From Silene conica (Eukaryota; Streptophyta; Magnoliopsida; Caryophyllales; Caryophyllaceae), in assembly GCA_029255685.2 (NCBI GenBank), contig CM055312.2, positions 2,318,649 to 2,382,648 on the forward strand: a DNA stretch of 64,000 nt. Reading direction: 5' to 3'. A model generated the notes under the pieces. That model worked only from the letters and a program-made list of their open reading frames with translations. It ran no database searches and was not told where the DNA came from. Positions 13,801 through 24,116 of the stretch are shown piece after piece (the first letter of the stretch is position 1; every line of letters begins with the position of its first letter). The position numbers were made by a program, and so were the translations under genes.

Positions 13801-14874
13801 GGTAACATTGTAATTTGTATATGTAATTCTCTTTTGTCTTTTCCAGCTGGCCTTGCTGAGCAGATAAAGTTTGACCGCTATTTACAACGACACTTCCGAT
13901 ATTACATGAGGGAAGTCAGGACTGTTGTTTATTCTCAGTTTCTTGAATCATACAAGAGTGTCACCATTGAAGCGATGGCAAAGGCATTTGGTGTCACTGT
14001 TGAGTTCATTGACCTGTGAGTACACCTTGCTCTTTGCGCAGCTTGAACTTCTATTCTTTCTCTTGTTTCTTCTCCTCTTCAATTGCTCTCAAAACTTCTA
14101 CTCTTCAAAACCTCACCCCCCAAGCTAGAAGTTGGTCAAGGTCGATGCTCTTGCGCCATTCTTTGACCGTGGAACGGTTCCCCTTGACCTTCGGATCCCG
14201 AGCATAAAAATTAACATGAAACAAGGGTAAAATTGACACAAAACCACACCTTAACCAATTACCAATTATTTGACAAAACGCAACTAAAGACCCGTATTAA
14301 AAAGACACGATTGTGATAAAATCACAATCTTAGACCGACACAAAACACTACTATCACTCTTATACTGCGAGTTCTTTTTTGAAAATGAGTGTCATCAACA
14401 CATCTCTCAGGCTACTCGATTGATTTAAATATTCTGAACTCAATTGATTCTGTTCTTTTAAATCATTGTTTGGAGTTTTCTCTAGTTTTGCAAAATGCTC
14501 TTGAAACATTTTGAAAAATTTGGGATGGGAGTCATGGGACTAATGTTTTGGCTTTCCCATGATCGGTATTCGGTAGTAAGTTTCTTAAACTTTTAGCATC
14601 AGGTTGCGTTGCTCAACGACTATTATTGCTTACTCACAAGTCTGTATGAAGTGATATTATCTTGTATCCGACTCTTTTTTAAACTTTGGTTTTTGGCAGG
14701 GAATTGTCTCGCTTTATTGCAGCCGGGAAGCTCCACTGCAAAATCGACAAAGTTGCTGGGGTACTAGAGACAAATCGCCCTGATGCAAAGAATGCATTAT
14801 ACCAAGCTACGATCAAGCAGGGCGACTTCTTACTTAACAGGATTCAGAAGCTTTCCCGTGTTATTGACTTGTAG
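10807..14874 (+). CDS. RPN7: 26S proteasome regulatory subunit RPN7 (PSMD6)
   Basis: Eight exons were placed by splice sites and phase: 10807-10942, 11423-11537, 12718-12808, 12912-13057, 13162-13381, 13477-13585, 13847-14015 and 14700-14874. They give 386 residues, against about 387 in Arabidopsis. RPN7 is a lid subunit of the 19S regulatory particle that helps hold the lid together and acts in cytosol and nucleus. Recognisable stretches include [26 protein letters not shown]-like [38 protein letters not shown] and the C-terminal [20 protein letters not shown] of the PCI domain, ending in KLSRVIDL. The N-terminal half is the helical-repeat RPN7 domain. All exon phases close without a frameshift. 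Intron 2 (1,180 bp) and intron 7 (684 bp) are long; intron 7 holds a unique-looking insert at about 14120-14360 that I could not assign. Confidence 0.97.
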
Positions 14875-15183
14875 ATCACTTAGTTTTTTCAATTTCCTCT
14901 TGGTTTGAGACCGGAATTGCATCTGTTAGGTTAACCAGTTGTTGAATACCAATTCCCTTTAAATTCATTAAAATTACAATCCAAATTTGAAAATTTATGC
15001 AAAACATTATTGGACTCATTTCAGGTCGACTACTGCATATTCTCAAGCCTTGGAACTTAAAACAGGTTCGACAATTTATTTTGATATCGTAAATTTATGA
15101 ATGCATATTTGTCTCCATCTCATATAATATTTGGTTATTGCATACTTGTCTACATCGTATTTAGTTAGCTACTAATCGAGTAA
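14875..15183. other. intergenic, RPN7 3' flank
   Basis: AT-rich sequence between the RPN7 stop codon and the convergent stop codon of the small secreted protein gene. The final part (15170-15183) is shared with the 3' flank of the paralogous gene at 20634-20649. Nothing else recognised. Confidence 0.6.
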
Positions 15184-15663
15184 TTAAAGGATGATCATAT
15201 TAACAAAGAACAACATAGTAGAGGAAAGTGAGATTGTGATGAAGGATGTAGTAGCAGCACCAGCAGCAGATGATTTTTTACTACCACCGTCATGGTCGTC
15301 ATCATCATCATCATCTCCGTGTTTTCTTTTCTCTTTTTCCTTTTCTTTCTCCTCCTCCTCCTTCTCTTTCTCCCGTTCTTCTTGCTCTTTCTCCTTTTCT
15401 TTCTCTCGTTCTTCTTGCTCTTTCTCCTTCTCCTTCTCCCTTTCTTCTTTCTCTTTCTCCTTCTCTCTCTCTCTTTCGTCATCGTCATCGTCGTCCTTGC
15501 GGACGACATGAATGCCGTAATCTTGTACGTCTTTACGATGTCTCATGACGATGGTGTTGGTGTTGGTGTTGGGGTTGCCTTGACTATTGTTGTTGCTGAC
15601 AGTATTGGCTAAAATTGACGTAGCCATGGAAATCATGACTATCAAGAAAACAACTATCTTCAT
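15184..15663 (-). CDS. small secreted protein with Glu/Lys/Arg repeats, GPI-like tail
   Basis: A 159-residue intact ORF. Residues 1-20 form a signal peptide (MKIVVFLIVMISMATSILAN). A polar stretch with Asn/Thr follows, then an acidic run of Asp, then about five degenerate repeats built on EKEKEKEQEER (roughly residues 62-112), a second Asp run, a small-residue region (SSAAGAATTS) and a hydrophobic C-terminus (LSSTMLFFVNMIIL) with no charged tail. Signal peptide plus small-residue site plus C-terminal hydrophobic segment is the layout of a GPI-anchored cell-surface protein. A paralog lies at 20650-21021: the two share the signal peptide, the TVSN motif after it, the hydrophobic C-terminus and flanking DNA past the stop codon, but not the middle. 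I know no named family for it. The opposite strand is also open, but only this strand gives a signal peptide and a paralog. Confidence 0.72.
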   Translation of the reverse strand: MKIVVFLIVMISMATSILANTVSNNNSQGNPNTNTNTIVMRHRKDVQDYGIHVVRKDDDDDDEREREKEKEKEEREKEKEKEQEEREKEKEKEQEEREKEKEEEEKEKEKEKRKHGDDDDDDDHDGGSKKSSAAGAATTSFITISLSSTMLFFVNMIIL

Positions 15664-15804
15664 GTTTTTGTATTTTTTTTTTCGAAAGCACTAGTGTTAA
15701 TCCAAATAAACCGAGTTTAGGACCTAACAAGAAATTAAAAAGCACAAGAAATAAATCACGTTTTTGGGATCGTGTTATAGATTTGTAAGAAGGGTTATAA
15801 TGTT

Positions 15805-15812
15805 CTTTTATA
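15805..15812 (-). promoter_or_regulatory. TATA box of the small secreted protein gene
   Basis: The minus strand reads TATAAAAG about 142 bp upstream of the start codon at 15663, giving a plausible 5' UTR near 110 nt. Confidence 0.55.
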
Positions 15813-15924
15813 GCGCATTTAGAAGGGCTAAATTATAAGAAATGATTTGAAGTAATAAATAAGTTAAAGATTTTAGAATAATAATTGATTAAATCACAAT
15901 AAAAAGTAAATCTAACAATAATAA

Positions 15925-16120
15925 TAGTAAGTCTTACTTGCGACGGGTTACCATTTGTGACGGATATTTTGTGAGATAAAATGGATAGAAAATGAGTTAA
16001 TGGAGAAAGGGGACCACATAAATAGTGTTAAAGAGAGAGAAAAAGTGGATATTTTGTGAGAGAAAACGGTATCCGTCACAAGCTTGCGACGGATAGTGCC
16101 GTTGCAAATAAGAATTTGTG
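15925..16120. mobile_element. Mutator-like MITE, family M1
   Basis: About 195 bp, starting TAGTAAGTCTTACTTGCGAC and ending CCGTTGCAAATAAGAATTTG TG. It is near-identical in layout to 47191-47385 and 58162-58356. Flanks CAATAATAA and TAATAATAA match at 8 of 9 bases, fitting the 9 bp duplication of Mutator-like elements. It has no coding capacity. Confidence 0.75.
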
Positions 16121-16278
16121 TAATAATAATATAATGCGTGTCTTAATCGTATACATTAATGAACCTAAATAATGAACGATTTGCTAGAGATTTTCATTAC
16201 AAATTAAGTTTATACTTTCATTTTTTATGAGAATATCTTGTAAATTTTTCACAAGTAAGAAAAGCCGTAATAATAATA

Positions 16279-16450
16279 TAGAATCACAAATTCTCATTTC
16301 TGACGACCTTATCCATCGCAAGCTTGTGACGGGTCAAGTAAATTTCATTTAAGGAGATAAAAGACAAACCATTTGTCATTCTCTAAGCACTTTTGTTTTT
16401 GTCTTATCTAAACAAGTGGGTGTATTTGACCCGTTGCAAGCTTGTACTTG
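16279..16450. mobile_element. Mutator-like MITE related to M1, diverged
   Basis: It begins CACAAATTCTCATTTCTGAC and contains ATCCATCGCAAGCTTGTGAC and a matching inverted GACCCGTTGCAAGCTTG, the terminal words of M1, but with a different interior. Similar to 34615-34790. Borders are approximate. Confidence 0.5.
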
Positions 16451-16739
16451 TTGATGTGGAATATTGTACTTGTTAATTGAATATGTGAAATTATTAAGCA
16501 TGCGAGATCTTGTCATCTTACCATATTAAATGGAATCAAGATAATAGAATATTATGAAAACTAGTACAGAAGTTAAAAGAGGAGATATCTTGGGTATTAT
16601 AAAAATGATTTATTTGACATGTATACTTAGGATATGCATTAATGTATCCGAGGAAGTTTTTGAAAACTATTGCATGAAAAGTTAAAACATGAAGTCAATC
16701 TTGAAAATCTTTTCTTATTTGACTTCTTATAAAGTTCAT

Positions 16740-17195
16740 AAATAATGACACGACACGAAAATACGACATGAACCTGACACGAAATTAATGGGTTTGGGTT
16801 GAGGCTTAATGACCCATTTATGTAAGTGGGTTGACACGAACACGACATAATATTTAATTGAGTTGGGTTTGAGTTGAGCTATTTAAACACGAACCCGACA
16901 CGAATGACATGTTTACTAAATTAATCTTAATTTTTATTGATCCTACATCACATAAATATACTTAAACTTTACAAATATGGACATGACACGAAAACACGAC
17001 ATGAACCCGACACGAAAACCCGACACGAACCCGACACGAAATTAACAGGTTAAGGTTGAGGCTTGATCACCATTTATGTAAGTAGGTCGACACGAACACG
17101 ACATGAAACATAATTGGGTCGGGTTTGGGTTGGAAGGTTTGTGACCCGTTTACATGTGACACGAACCCGACCTGATCCGATCTGTTTGTCAAGTC
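16740..17195. repeat. degenerate GACACGAACCC repeat region
   Basis: Many imperfect copies of GACACGAACCCGACACGA on the plus strand, with inverted GGGTTGG/GGGTCGGG words. Such composition is typical of the non-coding hAT-like elements seen elsewhere in the window (21760-22294, 29759-30146), but I found no clean terminal repeat or target duplication. Confidence 0.45.
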
Positions 17196-18625
17196 TGCTT
17201 CTTATCACGTGCACTTAGGAAAACCCTTATAAATATGATGGTGAATTGGTGATAGGAGGTCACCCGGTGCTAACGAATTTCGGAGCCACCGATCCACCAT
17301 ATTTAAAGAAAAGATAAATAAAATTAAAAAAAATTGTATTTGTTTTTCTGCCAAAATTTTAAGAGTAAGTATGTAATTTTATATACTATATATTTAACAT
17401 TTATTCAATTAAAAAAAAAAAACCAACTTAACTAGAATTTACCTATAATATTTAACTCCAAAATAATGTATCCAAATTTAAATTAATTTACACAAAATTA
17501 CTTAAATAGTTACTATGTTTCCTCATCATTGTTATTGTGTTCTTCATCTATTGAGTACTTCGTTTAGAAACAAACAAAATGTGTCGCTAGTCGCTACGTG
17601 GTTGAAAATTCATTATTTCTTAATAAATAAATGGATCATTGAATTGGGAATGACATTTTATTAACGGATATACAAATTATCTCATTTTCAAGGGTTTGTA
17701 TATTATACAAATGACAATGAATAACTTTTAAGGATTGTGAAATTATGTTTTTATCTATCTTCCAAAACTGATATTTACCTATTGACAACTCTATATGGTT
17801 TTTTAAGTGTAACATTCAACAAAGAACGATGGGACAATGATAAATGCATATCTAATAACACAAATAATACAGCGTAAAGAAATTTTAAAAGTCGTAGTCT
17901 TATTGTTAATTTATGATTATACGGTTATATTATATTGATACTATTTTTTTACTGGGGTTTTATAAGCCAATTTTGTTTAAAGAGATGCTCAATGTATATA
18001 AACAATATTATTAAAATCACTACTTTTTAATTTTTATTAGCTCTATCATGTACAATCTCTTGATTTAAAGTAAAGTTTAATCTTAAATTTAAAATATAAA
18101 ATATAAAATATAAATATGACTTAATAAGTTTTTTAAACTTCTTTTTATAATGAAAATCTTTAAAGATGCATACCCGTGCAATTGCACGGGTCTAAAACTA
18201 ATTAGTTTCATATCCATACCTCAAAATTATGAGGTATGAATTTCTCATATTCAAAAAAATAGGTGTGTATGAGATTGATATCGTGGTTATCATGTCAAAG
18301 AAAAAGACTAGAAAAAAATACGATGAAAATTCCATATTTTTCTCATAAAAATTCAAATATTCAAAAAACACTTTTTTCTATGATTTTATTCTATGAAAAA
18401 TACAAACAATGATTTTTTTCGGACATTTTTAATACATTTAAGAATAGAAATAATTAATTAATAGTAAAATATATATAAAAAGTATTAACTAATTAATATA
18501 AGATTTTTTAAATGAGATAATTAAGTGATTTTTACTTAAATAATCCCTCTAAAATAACCTCATTAAAATAACAACTATTAATTGCCATTTGAACAATACA
18601 AGCTAAAATATGTGGGAGAAAAAGA
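17196..18625. other. AT-rich intergenic DNA
   Basis: No gene recognised. A Helitron-type 3' terminus ends at 18201; whatever it belongs to probably occupies part of this stretch, but the 5' end was not found. Confidence 0.5.
18175..18201 (+). mobile_element. Helitron-like 3' terminus
   Basis: A perfect hairpin ACCCGTGCAATTGCACGGGT followed by TCTAAAA and the terminal CTAA, then a T. Hairpin, about 10 bp spacing, CTRR and host T is the Helitron 3' end. Related ends occur at 43963, 56591 and 62595. Confidence 0.65.
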
Positions 18626-18696
18626 GGTCCTACCGGGAGTCGAACCCAGGTCGCTGGATTCAAAGTCCAGAGTGCTAACCACTACACCATAGAACC
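18625..18696 (-). tRNA. trnQ-UUG (nuclear): tRNA-Gln (anticodon TTG)
   Basis: The minus strand reads GGTTCTATGGTGTAGTGGTT at the 5' end, with the A box in the D arm. The anticodon stem CTGGA/TCCAG encloses CTTTGAA, giving anticodon TTG. The T arm holds GGTTCGACTCC, a good B box, and the acceptor stem GGTTCTA pairs with TAGGACC. No intron. A TTTTT run follows on the minus strand (18611-18624 region), a proper Pol III terminator. It looks functional. Confidence 0.95.
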
Positions 18697-19584
18697 CAAT
18701 GCTTTCTTTTATTGTGTCACAATAAATTATCGTAAAACTGTTTCACAAGAGACTTAATAAATTCATCGTCAACTATAACCTTAGTTCCTAGACAATACTT
18801 TTCTTTTGTAGTGAATAATGATGTTACATACATTTTGAAACGAAGTTCGGAATAATAAGCTATCTTAATTTTTCTGGGTGATAACGAAGGCTATAATTGT
18901 TATTTTTGATGTATATTGGATAAACTTTTTAATATATGTGAATACGTGTTGTAAACCACGTATAGTAGCTCAACAACCTTTTTTTTACCAGGGGGTAATA
19001 AGCTTAAAGTCTAGAAGGGTTAGACCCATATCGGCCATATGGGATTTGAGCCAAACGACCATTTATATTTAGAATATTTTTCATGTATCATCATATAAGT
19101 CATACCGTGAAGTTACGGGTTCGATTTTCACCCGCGATATAATATGCTCCTTTAGACAAAAAAATCATAAGTGATACGGGGAGTAACTTCATAAAACAAG
19201 TAATATATGACATGATTATATGTTCTTGTATTATTTAATTACAAGATATAGATAACAGGTTGGAATTCATCAAAAGAAAATCATACATTTGAGAGTCAAC
19301 TTAAATAAATTTTTTAAATGAGATAATTAAGTGATTTTACTTAAATCATCTTTATTAAACTAACAACCACAAAGCTAGATTGTCCATTGTCCGCCTATTG
19401 AAAGTCAACTTTTCAATGGGAATTTTTCATAGGACCAACCAATACCTTCATTGAGTCAATTTGATTTGATACATTTAAATATGCCCATTTTTCACTTGTG
19501 AAGTAAAGTGGTTACAAGAAATCTTGCACTTTTTTCACGTTCCAGTTTCTTCACATACTATTCTTCATTTTGATAATAAAACTT
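18697..19584. other. AT-rich intergenic DNA with a SINE-like fragment
   Basis: No gene recognised. Around 19108-19170 a GGGTTCGATTTTC word (Pol III B-box like) is followed by a short A run, which could be the 3' part of an old tRNA-derived SINE. The evidence is weak. Confidence 0.35.
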
Positions 19585-20210
19585 CTCTCCACCTTGCTCG
19601 TAGTCGTACGTAATCCCATTTTTAGCGAACAAAGCATATGAAAATTGATTGTCATTTTGTCCGCGACATGATTCAAGATGGTTTGATTTCTCCAACTTAT
19701 GTCCACACCTCTGATCAGGTTGTGAATATTTTGACTAAAGCATAGAGTGTCCATCAATTTCAGTATCTATTATTCAAGTTAGGCGCCGTTGATCCCCACC
19801 CTCTACGTTGAGGGGTTGTGTTATGATATTTTGTCCATGTTATGTTAATATTACGGCTTTGTATAGTATGGATAATTTTCATAATCTGTTTTGTATGACG
19901 ATTTCCATATTATTTTGTTCGGGTTTTAGTATTTTTAAGTTGTATATATAGCTGGCTAGGTCTATGTATTTCGACAAGTAATATATTACAATACCATATT
20001 TTCCCGGTGTGTTATGATATTTTGTCCATGTTATGTTACTATTGCGTCTTTGTATATTAATTGTTATGGATAATTTCCATAATCCGTTTTGTATGATGGT
20101 TTCCATATTATCGTGTTAGGGTTTTGGTATTTGTAAGTTGTATATATAGATGGTCATCTCTTCATATTTCGACAAGTAACATCAATACACAATACCATAT
20201 TTTGTCCATA
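19585..20210 (+). mobile_element. Ty1/copia 3' fragment D with two tandem LTRs
   Basis: The plus strand at about 19625-19805 encodes a recognisable end of copia RNase H (words such as IDCHFV and LFKLGAVDPHP). A purine-rich GAGGGG tract follows, then two adjacent copies of a roughly 190-200 bp LTR, 19817-20007 and 20008 to about 20210, each starting TGTGTTATGATATTTTGTCC. The rest of the element is missing. It is broken, with several breaks. The two LTR copies differ at many positions, so the duplication is not recent. Confidence 0.75.
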
Positions 20211-20254
20211 TACGTTTTCTACATGAAGCATACAGATGACAAATTTTAATTGGC

Positions 20255-20558
20255 AAATTTAACAAATATAATCCCAACTATCACACTTCTTCTCAAAATA
20301 ATCCCAACTATCAATATTCTCGCAATAATCCCAACTTTCATACCACCCTTCTCAAAATAGTTTACTGTGACTGATAAGTCTTAAAAAGGTTATGATTTTT
20401 GCGGAAATATTAATAGTTGAGATTATTTTGAAAAGAAGAATGATAGTTGGGATTATTTTGAGAATAGTTGTATGAAAGTTGAGATTATTGCGGGAATATT
20501 GATAGTTGAGATTATTTTGAGAAAAAGAGTGTTAATTGGGATTATATTTGTTAAATTT
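20255..20558. mobile_element. foldback MITE with long inverted repeats
   Basis: The ends match perfectly for about 22 bp (AAATTTAACAAATATAATCC inward from both sides), and inverted similarity continues with repeated ATAATCCCAACT words on the left and AGTTGGGATTAT words on the right. The arms are about 85-100 bp around a short centre. It lies directly after the tandem LTRs. Confidence 0.75.
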
Positions 20559-20649
20559 CTCATTTTAATTTTACCCGCATAAGTAAATAAATGATTAATA
20601 AGTTACTAATTAATTAGTGGAATGATTAGCATAGTTACTAATCAACTGC

Positions 20650-21021
20650 TCAAAAGATGATCATACTAACAAAGAACAATAAAGTCGAGAAAATCGAGCC
20701 TGTCATGGGTGATTTAGTAGGAGCTGAATTATGGTAACGATGATATTTACGCTTTCGTTGTCTATACCACTTAAATTTTCGCTTTCTTCCATATTTCTTC
20801 CACAACGTAATCTCCGTTTCCTGTTCCATTTTCATCCCCTCTTTCGCTATTTCGCTCTCTTTGTCTTCACCGTCTACTTTGATCGCGACTGTATCATTAC
20901 CACCATGGTCCTCAACGCTACTATCGTCGCCTTGAGGATTAGTCATGTTGCTGACGGTATCGGCTAGAGTCGTGGAAACCACCAAAAGTATAACTATTGA
21001 GAAAAATACTAATAACTTCAT
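20650..21021 (-). CDS. small secreted protein with basic middle, GPI-like tail
   Basis: A 123-residue intact ORF, paralogous to 15184-15663. Signal peptide MKLLVFFSIVILLVVSTTLA is followed by DTVSN (NTVSN in the paralog). The middle is first acidic (EDHGGNDTVAIKVDGEDKES) and then strongly basic and aromatic (about residues 77-95: KKYGRKRKFKWYRQRKRKYH). The tail SPMTGSIFSTLLFFVSMIIF resembles the paralog's LSSTMLFFVNMIIL. The homology at both ends and in the 3' flank, with no similarity in the middle, suggests duplication and fast change of the exposed part. GPI anchoring is inferred from the layout. An antimicrobial or cell-wall role is possible from the basic segment but unproven. Confidence 0.72.
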   Translation of the reverse strand: MKLLVFFSIVILLVVSTTLADTVSNMTNPQGDDSSVEDHGGNDTVAIKVDGEDKESEIAKEGMKMEQETEITLWKKYGRKRKFKWYRQRKRKYHRYHNSAPTKSPMTGSIFSTLLFFVSMIIF

Positions 21022-21159
21022 GTTGTTGTAATGCTTTAGGATCTTAATGTTGAAACTTGTTCTGCTATAGATTATTGAACTAAGGGCGTGTATATTCCGA
21101 AATTTGAAAATTTCATCTTCACCCTCAATTGATTATTAAAACTTTGAATGTCGATTCAG

Positions 21160-21166
21160 TTATATA
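21160..21166 (-). promoter_or_regulatory. TATA box candidate, second small secreted protein gene
   Basis: The minus strand reads TATATAA about 139 bp upstream of the start codon, a spacing like that of the paralog (142 bp). Confidence 0.45.
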
Positions 21167-21759
21167 TCTCTTCAACTTATCAAAGATTTGTATCTTTGTA
21201 CTCTTCAACTAATTCAAGATAGGTAATCTTTGTACTAGCTAAAATAAAACATTAATTTCCTCTTTTATAGGTAACTGTACCACATCCATTTTGCTTTAAC
21301 ACTTCTCAATTTCAATAACAAATAACTGGAAAATCAAAAATATACTCCCTCCAATTCTGCATTTCTGCCTGTTCTTCCCCCATCCCCCAAACACAGATTT
21401 TAATGCAAACCAATAAAAAATGCATAAAAGGTACAACTTGGCTTAAAAGTAGGAAAGAGAAACTTTAATTAATTAAAGATAATGAAAACTGATTATCACT
21501 AATCTTTCCCTCCAAAAATAAAGAGGTGTGGGACAGGTTAGAAAGCAAAACAAAGTACACTGTCATTCCATATTTAAATTACACATTTCCGAATTACACA
21601 GTTCCGAGTTCGTAGTTCCGATTACAGATTCCCAAATTGAAATTACATTCTAAGTTCATAAAATTACAACTTTCCTGAGAAAACTGAAATTTTAAATTAC
21701 AAACGAAAATTAAAATTACAAAATGAGATGTTAAACTTCAGATTTGCATGGGTTTCCAA

Positions 21760-22294
21760 TAGGGGTGAGAATCGGTCCAAGACCGGACCGAACCGGACCG
21801 GACCGGACCGGACCAAAGACCGAACTCAAAAATTTGGTGGACCAAAGACCGGACCTAAAACTTTCGGTCTTGGACCGGACCAAACCCAAAATATTTGGTC
21901 CGGTCCGGTCTTGGACCGAAATGGACCTAAACTATTTTTTTTCACTATTTCGTATAAGATAATTACATTTTAATTCCGCTAAATAATATGCATTTAAATA
22001 GTTAGACGACACTTTTATGAAAATCATTGATACTACTAATTTATAATGTATATTGAAGATAAAATGTTAATTTAATTCAAAATATTTTAATAATTAGTCT
22101 TAAAAAATAAGGACTTTGGTCCATTCGGTCCGGACCAAAATTAACCGGTCTTGGACCGGACCGGACCGAAGACCAAAACTTGGAAAACTGAGGACCGAGG
22201 ACCGGACCAAAATAATTCGGTCCGGGTTTGGTCCAGACCAAATGGTCCGGTCCGGTCTATTTTTCCGGTCCGGACCTAAATTTGCTCACCCATA
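21760..22294. mobile_element. hAT-type MITE rich in GGACCGGACC, inside the mariner element
   Basis: 535 bp with imperfect ends TAGGGGTGAGAA and TGCTCACCCATA, flanked by a perfect 8 bp duplication GTTTCCAA (21752-21759 and 22295-22302), as hAT elements make. The interior has arrays of GGTCCGGACC and GACCGGACC words at both ends, able to fold on itself, around an AT-rich core. It interrupts the mariner 5' region upstream of the transposase. Confidence 0.88.
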
Positions 22295-22513
22295 GTTTCC
22301 AATCAATTCCTCCATCAATATCAAGCTGTAAAATCAAGAGGACACACAAGTGGAGATTTATCATGAAATTTGGCTCCAAAATTTCACCAAATATTTCATT
22401 TTTGCGCCAAATTAGCACAATTTCAGCAACTTTCAAATATTGAGCCAACATCATTCAAACATTGTGGAAGTTCAAATCTTAGGGTTATATATACATAAGA
22501 ACTGTTTCATTTA

Positions 22514-23162
22514 ATGCAAAACACAAGCAAAGCAACAATATTGATTAAAATTTATAAGCAAACTGCCAAAAACACCAAACAATCTGCATTTAATACTTCA
22601 ATCATGGCAAAGAAAACTAGAAACATGACAAATTTAGAAAGGGCCAAAATCATTCAAATTTTACTTCTAAAATGTGTTGATGGTAAACCAGTGAGGGGCA
22701 CAATGGCAGAAGTTGCTCAGCAATATGGGGTACAAAGGAAAACAATCACTGACTTATGGAACAAAGCAAGGGAGCAAAGAGATTCAGAGGAACTCATAAA
22801 CGTGGACAGCAAGTTAAAAGGGAGGAAAGGGACAAACAAGATTGAGTTTGATGCAACAAAGTTCAAAGCCATTGACTACAGATTCAGGACAGCTCAGAAA
22901 AGGGTGGCAACAGCAATGGCAGTGAGTCAGTCAACTGTTTGTAGGTGGGTGAAAAGCAAGGTTATAAGAAGTCATACAAATGCCATCAAACCAAGTATAA
23001 CAGAAAAAAATAAACTTGCTAGGTTAATTTTCTGTCTTTCTAAGCTACATTTTGATGCTGTGCTAAGTAAAATTGTGTTCAATGATCAAAGTAATGTCAT
23101 ACACATAGATGAGAAATGGTTTTACATTACTAAGGATGGGCAAAGGTATTACTTATGTCAAA

Positions 23163-23211
<49 letters not shown>

Positions 23212-24031
23212 CTATAGACATGTTCAGTTCAAGTCATACGTAGGAAAAATCATGTTTATGTGTGCTGTAGGAAGACCCCAATATGATGCTAATAATGAAG
23301 TAATTTTTAATGGTAAGATAGGAATTTGGCCTTTCGTATCCATAGAACCAGCCCAAAGGAATTCAAAAAACAGAACAGCAGGCACAATGGAGACGAAGCC
23401 TATAGAGTCCATAACCAAACAGGTAGTGAAGAGTATGATGCTAGACAATGTCTTACCAGAGATCAAGAGAAAATGGCCAGCAAATGCAAGCAAAACAATA
23501 TACATCCAGCAAGATAATGCAAGGCCACACATTAAAGACAGTGATGCAGAATTTAGAGATGCAGCAAGCAGTAATGGGTGGAACATTCACCTAGTTCAGC
23601 AGCCAGCAAATAGGCCTGACCTAAACGTATTGGACTTGGGGTTTTTCAGAGCAATTCAATCTCTACAAACACTGACCAACTCATACAAGCTGGATGAGCT
23701 GGTGGAAGTAGTAACTACAACATTTACGGATTTAGAAGTGGTAAAATTAAATGATGTATTCATAACTTTGCAGGCATGTACGAATGAAGTGATCAAAAGG
23801 AGAGGTCACAATGACTACAGAGTATCACACATGCACAAAAGCAAGTTAGCAAGGGCTGGCATACTACCACAGTATTTGGAGGCAGAAAAAGACAATGTCA
23901 AAGAAGGCATCACTTATATTCAGAATGTAGACGGAGTGGAAGTTATCAATGCAGGCGGTACAGAATGCATATCTGAACTGGTAAGTGAAGTCATGCAAGA
24001 GTCTCCTTATGAAATAGACATGTGTAGCTAA
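22514..24031 (+). CDS. mariner-like transposase, DD39D
   Basis: A single 505-codon ORF that excises and inserts the surrounding element. The first in-frame ATG gives 505 residues; M31 (22604, MAKKTRNMTNLERAK) is the likelier start because it matches where plant mariner transposases begin. A helix-turn-helix DNA-binding region lies at about residues 40-175 (AEVAQQYGVQRKTITDLW and VSQSTVCRWVKS). The catalytic triad is D199 (HIDEKWFYI), D334 (YIQQDNARPH) and D374 (NVLDLGFF). D334 and D374 are separated by exactly 39 residues, the plant DD39D signature. An expanded Glu-Pro repeat lies at residues 217-233, before YRHVQFKSYVGKIMF, where relatives have a short acidic EEPYR. No internal stop, so it may be active if the Glu-Pro insert is tolerated. 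Confidence 0.95.
23164..23211 (+). repeat. (GAACCA)n microsatellite in transposase
   Basis: About eight tandem GAACCA/CCAGAA hexamers coding for a Glu-Pro run between catalytic residues D199 and D334. The frame is kept because the unit is six bases. Confidence 0.9.
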
Positions 24032-24056
24032 GTTTGTAAGACACCCATCATCTACT

Positions 24057-24116
24057 ATGGTTGGTTGATGTACTCATTTTGTGGGTTTAGAAATGACGAG
24101 TACATCGACCAACCAT
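24057..24116 (+). other. hairpin just after transposase stop
   Basis: The arms ATGGTTGGTTGATGTACTC and GAGTACATCGACCAACCAT pair over 19 bases with one G-T wobble, around a loop of about 21 nt, starting 26 bp after the transposase stop. It would fold in the 3' UTR of the transposase mRNA. Confidence 0.8.

Noticed and set aside
15191-15612. Open frames on the plus strand and other frames over the small secreted protein gene
   Set aside because: Ser/Phe/Leu-rich shadows of the Glu/Lys repeat; only the minus-strand frame has a signal peptide and a paralog.
18175-18194. Hairpin ACCCGTGCAATTGCACGGGT as a transcription terminator
   Set aside because: Plant nuclear genes do not use such terminators, and the following CTAA-T fits a Helitron end.
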